Source: Danxiaibacter flavus
GTDB lineage: Bacteria; Bacteroidota; Bacteroidia; Chitinophagales; Chitinophagaceae
Assembly (NCBI RefSeq): GCF_041060425.1
Contig: NZ_JAULBC010000008.1
Coordinates: 310,001 to 374,000 of the forward strand
Direction of reading: 5' to 3'
DNA: 64,000 bases
Part shown: one piece after another, positions 32,385 to 42,740 of the stretch
Layout of the letters: the number at the start of each line of letters is the position of its first letter
Position numbering within the stretch: position 1 is the first letter of the stretch
Made by a program: the position numbers and the translations under genes
The notes under the pieces: generated by a model
The model's input: only the letters and a program-made list of their open reading frames with translations
What the model was told of the DNA's origin: nothing
Database searches by the model: none

Positions 32385-35279
32385 ATGAGCAAGTTTAATT
32401 CAATCCTTATCCTGTGCTGTGTGCATATTCTTTTACCTGTTCTTCTTGTTGCCAGGGACGTAAAAAATATCGGAATCCCTTACATTCAAAATTATACAAA
32501 GGACTTGTACAGGTCCGGCAATCAAAACTGGTCAGTGTCAAAAGATGAGCGTGGGGTGATGTATTATGGTAATAATGATGGCCTGCTGACATTTGACGGC
32601 AGACACTGGCAACTCTATTCAATGCCGAACAAGTCAATAGTTCGTGCCGTTGCTTGTAGTAGAGGTAAAGTATTTGTAGGAGGTTTCGGAGAGTTTGGCT
32701 ATTGGTCATATGATCAAAAAGGATTGTTTAAATACACTTCACTTGCCCATCTGGTTCCGGGCGGATTATTGTCAAGAGATGAAATATGGAAGATTTATAT
32801 AGATGGTAACAGGGTTGTTTGTCAGTCATTCGGACGAATGTACGCATATGAAAACGGTAAAATTTCTATTATTGATGCCCACCGTCCACTGTTGTTCTCG
32901 CACAAAGTAAACGACAGGATTTTTGTAGAGATATTATCAGGCGGATTATTTGAACTGAAGAAAAATGAACTTCACTTTGTTGAAGGCTCTCAAAGCCTGG
33001 GACAAACAGGTATCTATTCAATCCTTCCGTTCAGAAATAATCAGTTCCTTATTGCAACAGCTAAAAATGGACTTTTCATTTATGATGGTAAACAGTTTGT
33101 GCGATGGAATACCCAGGCTGACGGCTTTTTAAGATCCAACCAGGTAAACAATGGCCTGGTAATGTTTGACAAATATTATATATACGGAACTATATTGGAT
33201 GGGATAGTGATTTTAAATGATTCAGGGAAAATTATCCAACACATCAATAAGTCGAGTGGCCTGCAAAACAATACTGTACTTAGCCTGTTTGCTGACAACG
33301 AGGAAAACCTGTGGCTCGGGCTGGATAATGGGATTGACAGGGTAGAATTAAACTCTCCTTTATACTACTATTTTGATAAGGCCGGTGTATTCGGAACCGT
33401 TTATACAAGCCTTGTGTACGACAACAAAATTTATCTGGGCACCAACCAGGGACTGTTCAGCAGCAGCTGGAACGGTGGAGGTCAAAACGCATTTCAGCCA
33501 TTCAATTTTAAGCTGGTCCCCAACTCCCAGGGACAGATCTGGAACTTATCTGTTATTGATAATCAATTGATATGTGGGCAGAACGACAAGACCTTTCTTG
33601 TAAAAAATGACCAGTTGACCAAGATCTCGGAAAGTGGCGGCGGCTGGACAATCAAGCCACTGAACAGCAATCCCGGCCTGCTGATCCAGGGGATGTATAC
33701 CGGTCTTGCCATTTACAGAAAAGATGCGTCAGGCAGATGGACTTTTGCGCACAAGGTGACAGGATTTAGTGAGCCTGCCCGGTATGTGGAGCAGGACGCC
33801 AAGGGGAACATCTGGGTAGGACATCCTTACAAGGGTCTTTACCGTCTTACATTAACGGATGATGCTACATCTGTCAGTTCCCTTAAATACTACGACGGAC
33901 AAAACGGCCTGCCGCAAAATCTGCATGTGAACGTGTTGCAGTTTAACAACCAGGTGGTTTTTTCATCAGAAAAAGGGGTTTATGTATATGAAGAAATAAG
34001 CGACAAATTTGGGCCATATGATCAGCTAAACAAACTGCTGGGATCTTTCGCTACCGCAAATAATATCATCCCGGCAGGCGACAAGCAGTATTGGTTTATC
34101 AATAAAGGAAGAACTGCGTTAGCCGATTTTTCACAAACTGACCATTTTTCGATTGATTCCGTCAGGTTTGGTGCCCTTACCGGCAAAATGGTCGCCTCTT
34201 ATGAAAATATTAATAAAATTGACACTTCGTTGTTTCTTATTAGCGTTGACGATGGTTTTGCCATTTTTAGCTCGGAAAATATCGAAAGCAACGAGCAACC
34301 GTTGCCATCTGTGTTGATCAGGCAGATTAATAACACCACTGACTCCAGCTTTGCATTGGCTGAGTCAGATCTGGCTACTTCGGTTATTGAGATCCCATAC
34401 GATCAACACAATCTGTCCCTTTTCTATGCTTTGCCGTATTATCACCAGGCAAATGTTCAATACCAATACTTTCTCGAAGGATATTCAAGGCAGTGGTCGC
34501 CCTGGGAAAGCCAAAGCCGTAAAGACTTCACCAATCTTCCGCAGGGTAAATACCGTTTCCTGGTTAAGGCAAGGATAAACGGAGGGGCGCCGACAAGCGC
34601 GTCTGTCTATGAATTTATCGTTCTGCCACCCTGGTATGCAACCACCTGGGCGTACATTTTTTACTTTATTGTCTTTGTTGTTGCTGCCTTCGCCGCCCGT
34701 CGCTGGTATAAGTTCCGGTTACTAAAACACCGGAAAGAAATTGAAGAGAAAGCTGAGCAGGAGAAAGAAGAATTCCGCAAAAAGGAAAAATTGGCTAGTG
34801 AACAACGGATTTCCTTGCTAAAAACACAGCAGTTGGAGGCTGATCTGGCAAACAAAAAAAGAGAACTGGCCACTTCTGCCATGAACATCGTGTACAAAAA
34901 CGAATTATTGCAGAAGATCAACGATGAATTGTTGGGGTTAAAGGACAAGGATGGAAAAACACTGCCCGGCCATCAGCTACGAAAAATACAGGAGGTGATA
35001 GAAGACGGTATGTCAGACGAGCGCGACTGGCAACTTTTTGAAAACAGTTTTGACGAAGTACACCAGGATTTTTTCCGGAAGCTAAAAACTACCTATCCTG
35101 ATCTGTCCCTGAATGACCTTAAACTTTGTGCTTACCTCCGCATGAATATGAGCAGTAAGGAACTTGTGTCCATTTTAAATATTACGCTCCGGGGGGTTGA
35201 AATTCGCCGTTACAGGCTGCGAAAAAAGCTCAATTTAGAGCACGATCAGAACCTGGTGGAGTTTCTAATGGCTGTTTAG
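32385..35279 (+). CDS. Propeller/Y_Y_Y/HTH transmembrane regulator of the downstream PUL
   Basis: Probably senses a glycan or breakdown product in the periplasm and switches on the downstream susC operon. From Met 32385 the order is: signal peptide or membrane anchor, then a beta-propeller of roughly 600 residues with repeated YYGNNDGLLTFDG-, GLDNGIDRV- and WVGHPYKGLYRL-type blades. Next come the Y_Y_Y domain (YFLEGYSRQWSPWESQSRKDF...), one transmembrane helix (WAYIFYFIVFVVAAFAARRW), a coiled coil rich in Lys/Glu, and a C-terminal LuxR-type HTH (LKLCAYLRMNMSSKELVSILN, then GVEIRRYRLRKKLNL). It lacks a histidine kinase domain, unlike classical hybrid two-component PUL regulators. Another ATG at 32352 would add 11 residues. 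The SusC gene begins 222 bases downstream. Confidence 0.88.
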   Translation: MSKFNSILILCCVHILLPVLLVARDVKNIGIPYIQNYTKDLYRSGNQNWSVSKDERGVMYYGNNDGLLTFDGRHWQLYSMPNKSIVRAVACSRGKVFVGGFGEFGYWSYDQKGLFKYTSLAHLVPGGLLSRDEIWKIYIDGNRVVCQSFGRMYAYENGKISIIDAHRPLLFSHKVNDRIFVEILSGGLFELKKNELHFVEGSQSLGQTGIYSILPFRNNQFLIATAKNGLFIYDGKQFVRWNTQADGFLRSNQVNNGLVMFDKYYIYGTILDGIVILNDSGKIIQHINKSSGLQNNTVLSLFADNEENLWLGLDNGIDRVELNSPLYYYFDKAGVFGTVYTSLVYDNKIYLGTNQGLFSSSWNGGGQNAFQPFNFKLVPNSQGQIWNLSVIDNQLICGQNDKTFLVKNDQLTKISESGGGWTIKPLNSNPGLLIQGMYTGLAIYRKDASGRWTFAHKVTGFSEPARYVEQDAKGNIWVGHPYKGLYRLTLTDDATSVSSLKYYDGQNGLPQNLHVNVLQFNNQVVFSSEKGVYVYEEISDKFGPYDQLNKLLGSFATANNIIPAGDKQYWFINKGRTALADFSQTDHFSIDSVRFGALTGKMVASYENINKIDTSLFLISVDDGFAIFSSENIESNEQPLPSVLIRQINNTTDSSFALAESDLATSVIEIPYDQHNLSLFYALPYYHQANVQYQYFLEGYSRQWSPWESQSRKDFTNLPQGKYRFLVKARINGGAPTSASVYEFIVLPPWYATTWAYIFYFIVFVVAAFAARRWYKFRLLKHRKEIEEKAEQEKEEFRKKEKLASEQRISLLKTQQLEADLANKKRELATSAMNIVYKNELLQKINDELLGLKDKDGKTLPGHQLRKIQEVIEDGMSDERDWQLFENSFDEVHQDFFRKLKTTYPDLSLNDLKLCAYLRMNMSSKELVSILNITLRGVEIRRYRLRKKLNLEHDQNLVEFLMAV

Positions 35280-35501
35280 CACTACATCATTACCTCTCAT
35301 CCTTAAAATCCGGCCTTTCTTATTTTTTTAAATTTTTATTTGTATAAGGTTAAAATTCAACAGTTTAATTAAAAGTATTTCCAAAACTCATGATTTCTGA
35401 CATGTGTGTGGAGATGTAGAGGTGCTTTTTTTGTTATTGCATGCACTTACCAGCAAATTGCCAGCTGTTAAATTTTATGCAATAACCAAAAAATTGCCAT
35501 T

Positions 35502-38500
35502 ATGAATCGACTACTAGTCTTTATTATGACGGTGTGTTTCTGTTTTTCCAACCTCATCAGGGCACACGCACAACAAAATACCATCACCGGAACAGTTAAA
35601 AATGGAGCCAGTGGCGATGCGCTCGCCGGAGTGAATGTATTGGTAAAAGGTACCCAATCCGGAACCCAAACGGATGATAAAGGGGAGTTTAGTATTAAGG
35701 TAAAAAATGAAAATACCACCCTGGTGTTTTCATATGTAGGGTACAAAAGCCAGGAAGTTAAGGTAGGCAATCAGAATGTAATCAACGTAAATCTGGAACT
35801 TGAGGTCGCTATCCTGGACCAGGTAGTTGTTGTAGGATATGGCACCCAAAAATCCAAAGACCTCACAGCGCCGGTTGTTACAATAAAAAATGAAGAAATT
35901 ACCAAACAACCGGTTTCAAATGCATTGAATGCCCTGCAAGGAAAAGTGGCGGGTGTAATGATCAGCACAGATGGAAAACCCGGCGGCGCTCCCACGATGT
36001 TGATCCGCGGTGTCGGCTCTGTCAGAGGCGCTGTTAGTCCGCTTTATATAGTGGACGAGGTGTTTATGGATGATGTAAGCTCAATCTCTCCGAGTGACAT
36101 CGAATCTGTTACGATCTTAAAAGACGCATCTTCCTGTGCCATATATGGTGTAAGGGCGGCCAACGGCGTGGTGATCATCACGACCAAAAAAGGCACGAAA
36201 AATCGTCCGGCAAAAGTTTCTTATAATGGATATGTAGGCGTTCAGTCAATAACCAACAAAATGCCGCTGGTCGGTTCAAAGCAATATGTTCAGCTCATTA
36301 ATGAGAAAATGTACTCAGCTTTTTTGAGGGATACTTCAAAAGGCACTTATTCTCCATTTGATCCTGCAAATTACCCAACAAGCACAAACTGGTATGACGA
36401 GTTATTGCGTAATGGCTTTATGCAAAATCACGACCTGAGCGTAACCGGAGGTTCTGAAAAATCCGCTTATTATTTTGGTGTAGGCTTGTTTACACAGGAT
36501 GGACTGGTAAAAAAGAACGATTATACCAGGTTTTCTTTGAGAGGGTCTCATGACATTACAATCAATAAATATGTAAAAACCGGGTACAGTCTTACGCTGA
36601 GCACGTGGCAGGAAAATGCACCAGCAGATGTATTGACAAGAATTCACATCATTCCACCTGTATTTGCACCAAAAGACGCCCAGGGCAACTTTACGAATCC
36701 GCTGGAGTCAGGATTTGGGATTTTCGCAAATCCATCAGCGGTTATTGAATACAATAATTCGTTGAACAAGAATATAAGAGGGCTAATGAATTTGTACCTG
36801 GAAGTAAAGCCGATAAGGAACTTAACGCTCAAAACATCTTTCACTCCTGATTTTAAAACGACAAATAGCTCTATTTATGTTCCCAAATACTGGGTATCCA
36901 GTGCTCAGTATGACACAGTGGCTCACTTAACCAAAGAGTCCAATTACAATTTAAACTATGTATGGGACAATACAGCTACATACGAAACCCGCATTGAGGA
37001 ACACAGAATAAAAGCAATGGTGGGCTTCTCCGCTGTACATAACTCCGGAGAATTGTTGCGTGCCGTTGGAACTGGCGTGCCTGATTTTACGGATGCAACA
37101 CATTATATTGATCTTGGTGACAAGACTGGCTATTCCGTTGTTAACTATCCTTATGATAAAATAAGTGCGTTGTCTTATTTCGGACGGGTGCAATACTCAT
37201 TTAAAGAACGCTATTTGGCAACTGCTACTTTGCGCAGAGACGGATCTTCCAAATTTCCTTCTGACAGCCGCTGGGGTACATTCCCTTCTGTTGGTCTGGG
37301 TTGGATAATAAGCGATGAGTCGTTCATGAAAAAGGTAAGAGGTATTGATTTCTTAAAAGCACGTGCAAGCTGGGGTAAGTTGGGTAATGACAAAATACCT
37401 CAGAATGCATACACTTTAACAGCCAATACTGACGCAAGATATTCTGCTATTTTCGGACCTTATGGTTCTAACGTTGTATCGCCCGGCGCCAATATCACTA
37501 CCGCAGTTCAGCCAAGACTGAAATGGGAAATAGTTGAAGAGTCCGACGCCGGAGTTGAAGCCGCATTTTTGAGAAGCAGGTTAAACGTAACTGCGGACTA
37601 TTATCACAGACTTACAAGAAATGCAATTTTTGATGTTACCCTGATCGGTAGCTCCGGAGCTTCAGGTACCGTACTTGATAACAACGCTGATATATTGAAC
37701 CAGGGTTTTGAGTTTACCGCAAGCTGGGCCGATAACATTTCAAATAAATTCAGCTACAGAATTGGAGCTAATCTCACCACTATTAATAATAGAGTTCAAA
37801 AATTGAAAAATGGAACCTTGCCAATTAATGATGGTGATGTGGTGAACGGAAACCTGGCCACTTACACGCAGCAGGGCCACCCGATCGGAGAATTCTGGGT
37901 TTACCAGGTAGACGGTATTTTCCAGAATTTCAATGATGTTCACGCATATAAAAATGACAAGGGCGTAGAATACATGCCAAATGCTGTTCCTGGTGATTTT
38001 AAATACAAAGACATAAATGGAGATGGCGTTATTGACAGAAAAGACCGCGTAACTGTTGGTAGTTATATTCCAAAAATTACCTATGGATTTAATATCGGTA
38101 TTAACTACAATTCTTTTGATCTGTCTGCCGACTTCCAGGGTGTTGCAGGAAATAAGATCTATAATAAAAAGCGTGCGAACAGGTTTGGTAATGAAAGCTA
38201 CGATGCTGATTTCTACAATCACAGCTGGCATGGCGAAGGAACATCAAATACTTACCCCAATGCAGATATCAGTGGTGGCTTAAATGCATATCCAAATACA
38301 TTCTTTGTAGAATCCGGAAGCTATTTCCGTATTCGTAACATTCAGTTGGGATATACTATGCCAAATGCGTTAACAAAGAAGATAGGTATTGAAAGGCTGA
38401 GATTCTTTGTAACATCTCAAAATCCATTCACATACTTTAAATACAACGGCGTGTCTCCGGAGATTACCGGCGGTACTGCTACAACAATGGGTATAGACAA

Positions 38501-38555
38501 CGGTGTGTATCCGCTTTCCCGCACAACAACTTTCGGTGTAAATGTTAACTTCTAA
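35502..38555 (+). CDS. SusC/RagA TonB-dependent outer-membrane transporter (second PUL)
   Basis: The 1017-residue protein has a signal peptide (residues about 1-24), carboxypeptidase-like domain about 28-110 (ITGTVKNGASGDALAGVNVLVKG), TonB plug from about 112 (VVVVGYGTQKSKDLTAPVVTIK, PLYIVDEVFMDDVSS, ILKDASSCAIYGVRAANGVVII), and a long beta-barrel ending FGVNVNF. There is no STN domain, fitting control by the adjacent propeller regulator rather than an ECF/FecR pair. It should form a lidded import complex with the SusD-like protein whose ATG lies 10 bases after this stop. The cargo is predicted to be beta-1,2-gluco-oligosaccharides, from the neighbouring GH144 and GH3 genes. Confidence 0.95.
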   Translation: MNRLLVFIMTVCFCFSNLIRAHAQQNTITGTVKNGASGDALAGVNVLVKGTQSGTQTDDKGEFSIKVKNENTTLVFSYVGYKSQEVKVGNQNVINVNLELEVAILDQVVVVGYGTQKSKDLTAPVVTIKNEEITKQPVSNALNALQGKVAGVMISTDGKPGGAPTMLIRGVGSVRGAVSPLYIVDEVFMDDVSSISPSDIESVTILKDASSCAIYGVRAANGVVIITTKKGTKNRPAKVSYNGYVGVQSITNKMPLVGSKQYVQLINEKMYSAFLRDTSKGTYSPFDPANYPTSTNWYDELLRNGFMQNHDLSVTGGSEKSAYYFGVGLFTQDGLVKKNDYTRFSLRGSHDITINKYVKTGYSLTLSTWQENAPADVLTRIHIIPPVFAPKDAQGNFTNPLESGFGIFANPSAVIEYNNSLNKNIRGLMNLYLEVKPIRNLTLKTSFTPDFKTTNSSIYVPKYWVSSAQYDTVAHLTKESNYNLNYVWDNTATYETRIEEHRIKAMVGFSAVHNSGELLRAVGTGVPDFTDATHYIDLGDKTGYSVVNYPYDKISALSYFGRVQYSFKERYLATATLRRDGSSKFPSDSRWGTFPSVGLGWIISDESFMKKVRGIDFLKARASWGKLGNDKIPQNAYTLTANTDARYSAIFGPYGSNVVSPGANITTAVQPRLKWEIVEESDAGVEAAFLRSRLNVTADYYHRLTRNAIFDVTLIGSSGASGTVLDNNADILNQGFEFTASWADNISNKFSYRIGANLTTINNRVQKLKNGTLPINDGDVVNGNLATYTQQGHPIGEFWVYQVDGIFQNFNDVHAYKNDKGVEYMPNAVPGDFKYKDINGDGVIDRKDRVTVGSYIPKITYGFNIGINYNSFDLSADFQGVAGNKIYNKKRANRFGNESYDADFYNHSWHGEGTSNTYPNADISGGLNAYPNTFFVESGSYFRIRNIQLGYTMPNALTKKIGIERLRFFVTSQNPFTYFKYNGVSPEITGGTATTMGIDNGVYPLSRTTTFGVNVNF

Positions 38556-38565
38556 ATAGTGGACA

Positions 38566-40020
38566 ATGAAAAAATATTCAAGTTTATTAATTCTGATAGC
38601 AGGCATATTTATCACGTCTTGCAAAAAATATCTGGACTTTCCTCCTGAAGGAAAAGTTCCGGCAACCAATTTCTTTCAAACTCCTGATGATGCGGCAAAG
38701 GCCATGACTTCTATGTATGGTAATTTGCGTACATGGGACATGTATGGCGGGTTTAATTACCTGTTGGTAAATGAACTGCCTTCTGATGATATCATTAAAG
38801 GAAGCGAACCTGGTGATGGTGGTGCTAATAACATGTATCATTCATTCCAGTTTCAAAAGACCGAAGGAACATTCAATAGTTACTGGAACACAAGATACCA
38901 GCAGATCAATTTAAGTAACCAGGTTCTTTCCAATGTGCCGGGTATCAATATGGACCAAACACTTAAGAATCGCTACTTCGCTGAGGCTAAGTTTTTAAGG
39001 GCATTCTCTTATTTTGATTTGCTGCGTGCGTTTGGTGGCGTTCCCATTGTAGATAAAGTTCCGGTTGGGCCAGAAGGCATGTTACGCAAAACTTCGGACG
39101 AAACATATGACTTTATTGAAAAGGATTTGAAAGATGCAATAGCTGTATTGCCGTCTGACCTGCCTCCTGCTGAATTGGGCCGTGCAACAAAATGGGCTGC
39201 TGAATTTTTATTGGCTAAGGTCTATTTGTACCGTCAAAAATATAACGAATGTAAAACGCTTACGGATGAAATCATATCCAGCAACAAGTTCTCTTTGTAT
39301 GGCGACTTTTACAAATTGTTCCGCCCGGAACAGGAGTTTTGTTCAGAATCAATTTTTGAAGTAGTAAGCACTTATCTCAACGAGAACAGCGGTATTTCCA
39401 GTTGCCAGTACGCTCAGATCAGAGGCGTTAGAGGCAGCGGTACTGAAAGCTGGGGCTGGGGTTGGGGCACTCCAAGCGATAACCTGGTTAAGGCCTTTGA
39501 TAATGCAGGTGATGTTGTGAGAAAAAAAGTGACCATTTTAACAAGAGGTGATATTACTCCGGATGGTGATCTCGTTGCAGGAATCCAGGTTATGGATGGC
39601 GCATCCGAGCCACGCTACAATGGTAAGGCGTACGTTCCTACACGTATTGCGCAGGGCAAGAGCGGTGGCACTCAAAACAGTGACCAGAATATCCGTTTGA
39701 TGAGATATGCTGAAGTACTGCTTATGAACGCTGAGGCTGCTGTTAGAACAGGTGGCAATGGCGCTGCATCGTTGAATCTCGTTCGTAGAAGAGCCGGCCT
39801 TTCTGACATTACTTCACCAACACTTTTACAAATTCTGGAAGAAAGGCATCTTGAGCTTGCCGGTGAAGGAGACCGCTTTTGGGATTTAGTTCGTACCGGT
39901 CGCGCAGCCGAGGTTCTTGGCCCGCAGGGATTTGTTGCCGGAAAGAATGAATTGTTCCCTATTCCGGATTTGCAGGTTCAATTATCCGGAGGACAGCTGA
40001 CTCAAAATCCGGGTTGGTAA
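38566..40020 (+). CDS. SusD/RagB-family glycan-binding lipoprotein (second PUL)
   Basis: The 484-residue partner of the upstream SusC has a lipoprotein signal (LLILIAGIFITSC, Cys near 19) and then KKYLDFPPEGKVP. The typical helical scaffold contains RAFSYFDLLRAFGGVPIVDKV, ATKWAAEFLLAKVYLY, and RLMRYAEVLLMNAEAAVRTGG. The family C-terminus is LFPIPDLQVQLSGGQLTQNPGW. Its spacing of 10 bases from susC and 25 bases to the next gene supports a single operon. Confidence 0.95.
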   Translation: MKKYSSLLILIAGIFITSCKKYLDFPPEGKVPATNFFQTPDDAAKAMTSMYGNLRTWDMYGGFNYLLVNELPSDDIIKGSEPGDGGANNMYHSFQFQKTEGTFNSYWNTRYQQINLSNQVLSNVPGINMDQTLKNRYFAEAKFLRAFSYFDLLRAFGGVPIVDKVPVGPEGMLRKTSDETYDFIEKDLKDAIAVLPSDLPPAELGRATKWAAEFLLAKVYLYRQKYNECKTLTDEIISSNKFSLYGDFYKLFRPEQEFCSESIFEVVSTYLNENSGISSCQYAQIRGVRGSGTESWGWGWGTPSDNLVKAFDNAGDVVRKKVTILTRGDITPDGDLVAGIQVMDGASEPRYNGKAYVPTRIAQGKSGGTQNSDQNIRLMRYAEVLLMNAEAAVRTGGNGAASLNLVRRRAGLSDITSPTLLQILEERHLELAGEGDRFWDLVRTGRAAEVLGPQGFVAGKNELFPIPDLQVQLSGGQLTQNPGW

Positions 40021-40045
40021 AATTGCTAATACTCAAATTAAAACA

Positions 40046-40894
40046 ATGAAAATAATTAATAACATATTGAAGGCAAGTTGCCCGTTAACATTGTTGCTAA
40101 TGCTTGCAGCGTGCCAGAAGGAAGGAGTTGTTGACAGAACTTCCTATGCTCCGGATCACAAAATAAATATGCCGGACGAACAAGTGTATGACGTTGTAAA
40201 TGCTGATCATCAGGTGGCTTACTGGAATTTTAATAACAGTATCAAAGAACTGGTTGGAAACAGAACTGCAACAATTTCAAAAATGGACTATGGTGTAGAT
40301 CGTAAAGGATTTAAATCATCTTCTTTTAGCGGCAACGGTAAAGATATCTGGTTTACAGTGCCGGCCGATGATAAATTGAAATCCGGCAGTGTTACCGTTT
40401 CTGTTTGGGTTAAGCCCCAACTCAATACGAGCGGTACCGGCTTTATAGTATCCCTTACTCAAAAAGATACATGGGCCAATGGCTATACCCTTTTTATGGA
40501 CGCCGCCGCAACAAATTACAGGTTTAAGGCCACGGACTATCATCAAATGACAGCAGGAGGTCTTGGAAATAACTGGTTTGATAAATCAGGTGGGTATCCG
40601 GATGATGGTTGGTTTCATCTGGTTTACATGTGGGATGCTGTCACCAGTACACAAACAGTGTATGTTAACGGCTCAGAGTTTAACAAATCGGTTGCGTCTG
40701 CTACTGCTCCCCGTGGTCCGCTGGTATACAGTGACGGCACTGCGAACGCAGAAGTATTGTATGTTGGCAAGAACGGAGGAACGGATGGATGGATCAGCCC
40801 CTTCAATGGCTTGATGGATGATTTGCGTGTGTACGATGTAGCATTGACTCCCACTGAGGTTGCGCAGATTTACAATAATGAGAAAATTAAGTAG
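40046..40894 (+). CDS. LamG/concanavalin A-like surface lipoprotein
   Basis: The 282-residue product has a lipoprotein signal (TLLLMLAACQKEG, Cys near 23) and a linker. A LamG_3-type jelly-roll domain occupies about residues 50-278: HQVAYWNFNNSIKELVGN, then SGSVTVSVWVKPQLNTSG, WFHLVYMWDA, TQTVYVNG and FNGLMDDLRVYDVALTPTEVAQIY. It occupies the place where surface glycan-binding proteins (SusE/F-like) usually stand in PUL operons, between susD and the hydrolases, so glycan capture is the likely role. No catalytic residues are evident. Confidence 0.88.
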   Translation: MKIINNILKASCPLTLLLMLAACQKEGVVDRTSYAPDHKINMPDEQVYDVVNADHQVAYWNFNNSIKELVGNRTATISKMDYGVDRKGFKSSSFSGNGKDIWFTVPADDKLKSGSVTVSVWVKPQLNTSGTGFIVSLTQKDTWANGYTLFMDAAATNYRFKATDYHQMTAGGLGNNWFDKSGGYPDDGWFHLVYMWDAVTSTQTVYVNGSEFNKSVASATAPRGPLVYSDGTANAEVLYVGKNGGTDGWISPFNGLMDDLRVYDVALTPTEVAQIYNNEKIK

Positions 40895-40982
40895 TTGTAA
40901 AAACTGCTGATTTAGTTAAACAAAGGAGATGGGTAATACTCCTGTCTCCTTTGTTCTTAACGATTGATTTAAAACAGACATT

Positions 40983-42650
40983 GTGAAAAAGAATCATTTA
41001 TTACTTATAGCTGCCATAACGTGTGTATTGCATTCTTGCTCAAAGAAGGATGAAACACCTACGCCGCCGGCACCTGTTCCTTCATCTTTCAGCTGTTCTG
41101 ATATTACTATAAATGGCAGTCAGTCGTTTAACGGAAAAAACTATTTTGATGTAGGCAGGCAACCTTCTCTCAGGTTTAAATTTGGTGCCCCCCTGGAACG
41201 GTCATCTGTTGCAGACAATATTGTTCTTTTGGGTGCAACAGCCAATGTCATTAATTGTTCAACAAGTTTCGAAGATGACGACAGTGTAGTCGTATTGAAG
41301 CCGTCTTCCACCTTAACAGCGCTGTCTCAATTTAAAGTGTCGGCGTATACAAGCCTCACATCGAAATCCGGCGGAAAATTGAATAATGCCATATCACTTT
41401 CTTTCGTGTCTTCTATCGACTCAACGGATAAATTTCCCAGAATTTCAGATAACGAACTGCTTGACCTTATTCAACAAAAGACTTTTAAATATTTCTGGGA
41501 CCTGGGCCATCCGGTTAGTGGCCTTGCAAGGGAGCGTAATTCATCTGGCGATTTAGTTACAACCGGTGGATCCGGCTTTGGGATAATGGCATTGGTTGCA
41601 ATGGTTGACCGGGGCTTCAAGACACGTGCGGAAGGATTGCAACGAATGAAAACCATTGTTTCGTTTTTACAAACAGCAGACAATTTTCATGGCGCATTTC
41701 CTCATTGGCTCGATGGCAACACAGGAAAAGTAATTCCTTTTAGTGCAAATGATAATGGTGCCGATTTAGTAGAAACGTCTTTTCTGATGCAAGGTCTTTT
41801 AACAGCCCGCCAATACTTTAACCAGGCAGTGCCGGATGAAGTGGCTTTACGCCAGGATATAGATAGCTTGTGGAGGCGAGTTGAATGGTCATGGTTTCAA
41901 AATGGCACAAACAGTTTATACTGGCATTGGAGCCCGGATAAGCAATGGGTAATGAATATGCCGGTCTCAGGATGGAATGAGGCATTGATCACCTATATTC
42001 TTGCAGCTTCATCACCAACTCACCCTATTCAAAAAGCGGTGTATGATCAGGGATGGGCAAAGAATGGAAATATCAGGAACGGTAGTAGCTATTATGGAAT
42101 TCCTTTACCGTTGGGTGATGCATTCGGTGGCCCGCTGTTCTTTTCTCATTATTCTTTTTTAGGTCTGAATCCAACGGGTCTGAAAGATGCATATGCGGAT
42201 AATTATTTCGTACAAAATAAAAATCATACATTAATCAACTACAATTACTGTAAGATCAATGCCCGTGGCTTTTTTGGTTATAGCGATGCGTGTTGGGGAT
42301 TAACAGCCAGTGATATTCCTAACGGTTACACGGCGAGTTCTCCTTCTAATGATGTAGGTGTCATTGCTCCGACTGCAGCAATTTCTTCTTTGCCTTACAC
42401 CCCCGAAGAGTCAATGCGTGCGATCAGATTTTTCTATTACAAACTGGGCGACAAACTCTGGGGTGACTATGGCTTTAAAGATGCATTTAGCTTAAAGGAT
42501 TTGTGGTTTGCAGATTCATTCCTCGCTATAGATCAGGGACCGCAAATTGTGATGATAGAAAACTACCGTTCAAAATTATTATGGAATTTATTTATGAGCA
42601 GTCCGGAAGTTAAAACCGGATTGACGAAACTTGGCTTTTCCGGTTTTTAA
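40983..42650 (+). CDS. GH144-type glucanase with N-terminal Ig-like domain
   Basis: The 555-residue lipoprotein (LHSC near residue 18) starts with GTG at 40983. A bacterial Ig-like domain of about 110 residues (SDITINGSQSFNGKNYFDVG...) precedes the GH144/Glycoamylase domain. That domain begins at FPRISDNELLDLIQQKTFKYFWDLGHPVSGLARERNS, and continues with GGSGFGIMALVAMVDRGF and LYWHWSPDKQWVMNMP. The barrel ends with AIDQGPQIVMIENYRSKLLWNLFMSSPEV. Members of this family cleave beta-1,2-glucan inside the chain. It is a diverged tandem paralogue of the next gene (about 50-60% identity by eye in the catalytic part). It is likely surface or periplasmic. Confidence 0.88.
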   Translation: MKKNHLLLIAAITCVLHSCSKKDETPTPPAPVPSSFSCSDITINGSQSFNGKNYFDVGRQPSLRFKFGAPLERSSVADNIVLLGATANVINCSTSFEDDDSVVVLKPSSTLTALSQFKVSAYTSLTSKSGGKLNNAISLSFVSSIDSTDKFPRISDNELLDLIQQKTFKYFWDLGHPVSGLARERNSSGDLVTTGGSGFGIMALVAMVDRGFKTRAEGLQRMKTIVSFLQTADNFHGAFPHWLDGNTGKVIPFSANDNGADLVETSFLMQGLLTARQYFNQAVPDEVALRQDIDSLWRRVEWSWFQNGTNSLYWHWSPDKQWVMNMPVSGWNEALITYILAASSPTHPIQKAVYDQGWAKNGNIRNGSSYYGIPLPLGDAFGGPLFFSHYSFLGLNPTGLKDAYADNYFVQNKNHTLINYNYCKINARGFFGYSDACWGLTASDIPNGYTASSPSNDVGVIAPTAAISSLPYTPEESMRAIRFFYYKLGDKLWGDYGFKDAFSLKDLWFADSFLAIDQGPQIVMIENYRSKLLWNLFMSSPEVKTGLTKLGFSGF

Positions 42651-42740
42651 AATAACAATTGATTGGTGCACATTTTTTGGCGGCATATATTCCACCGATT
42701 GCAGAATGCTGCCGCCAAATATTAAAAAAACTTTGCTGAT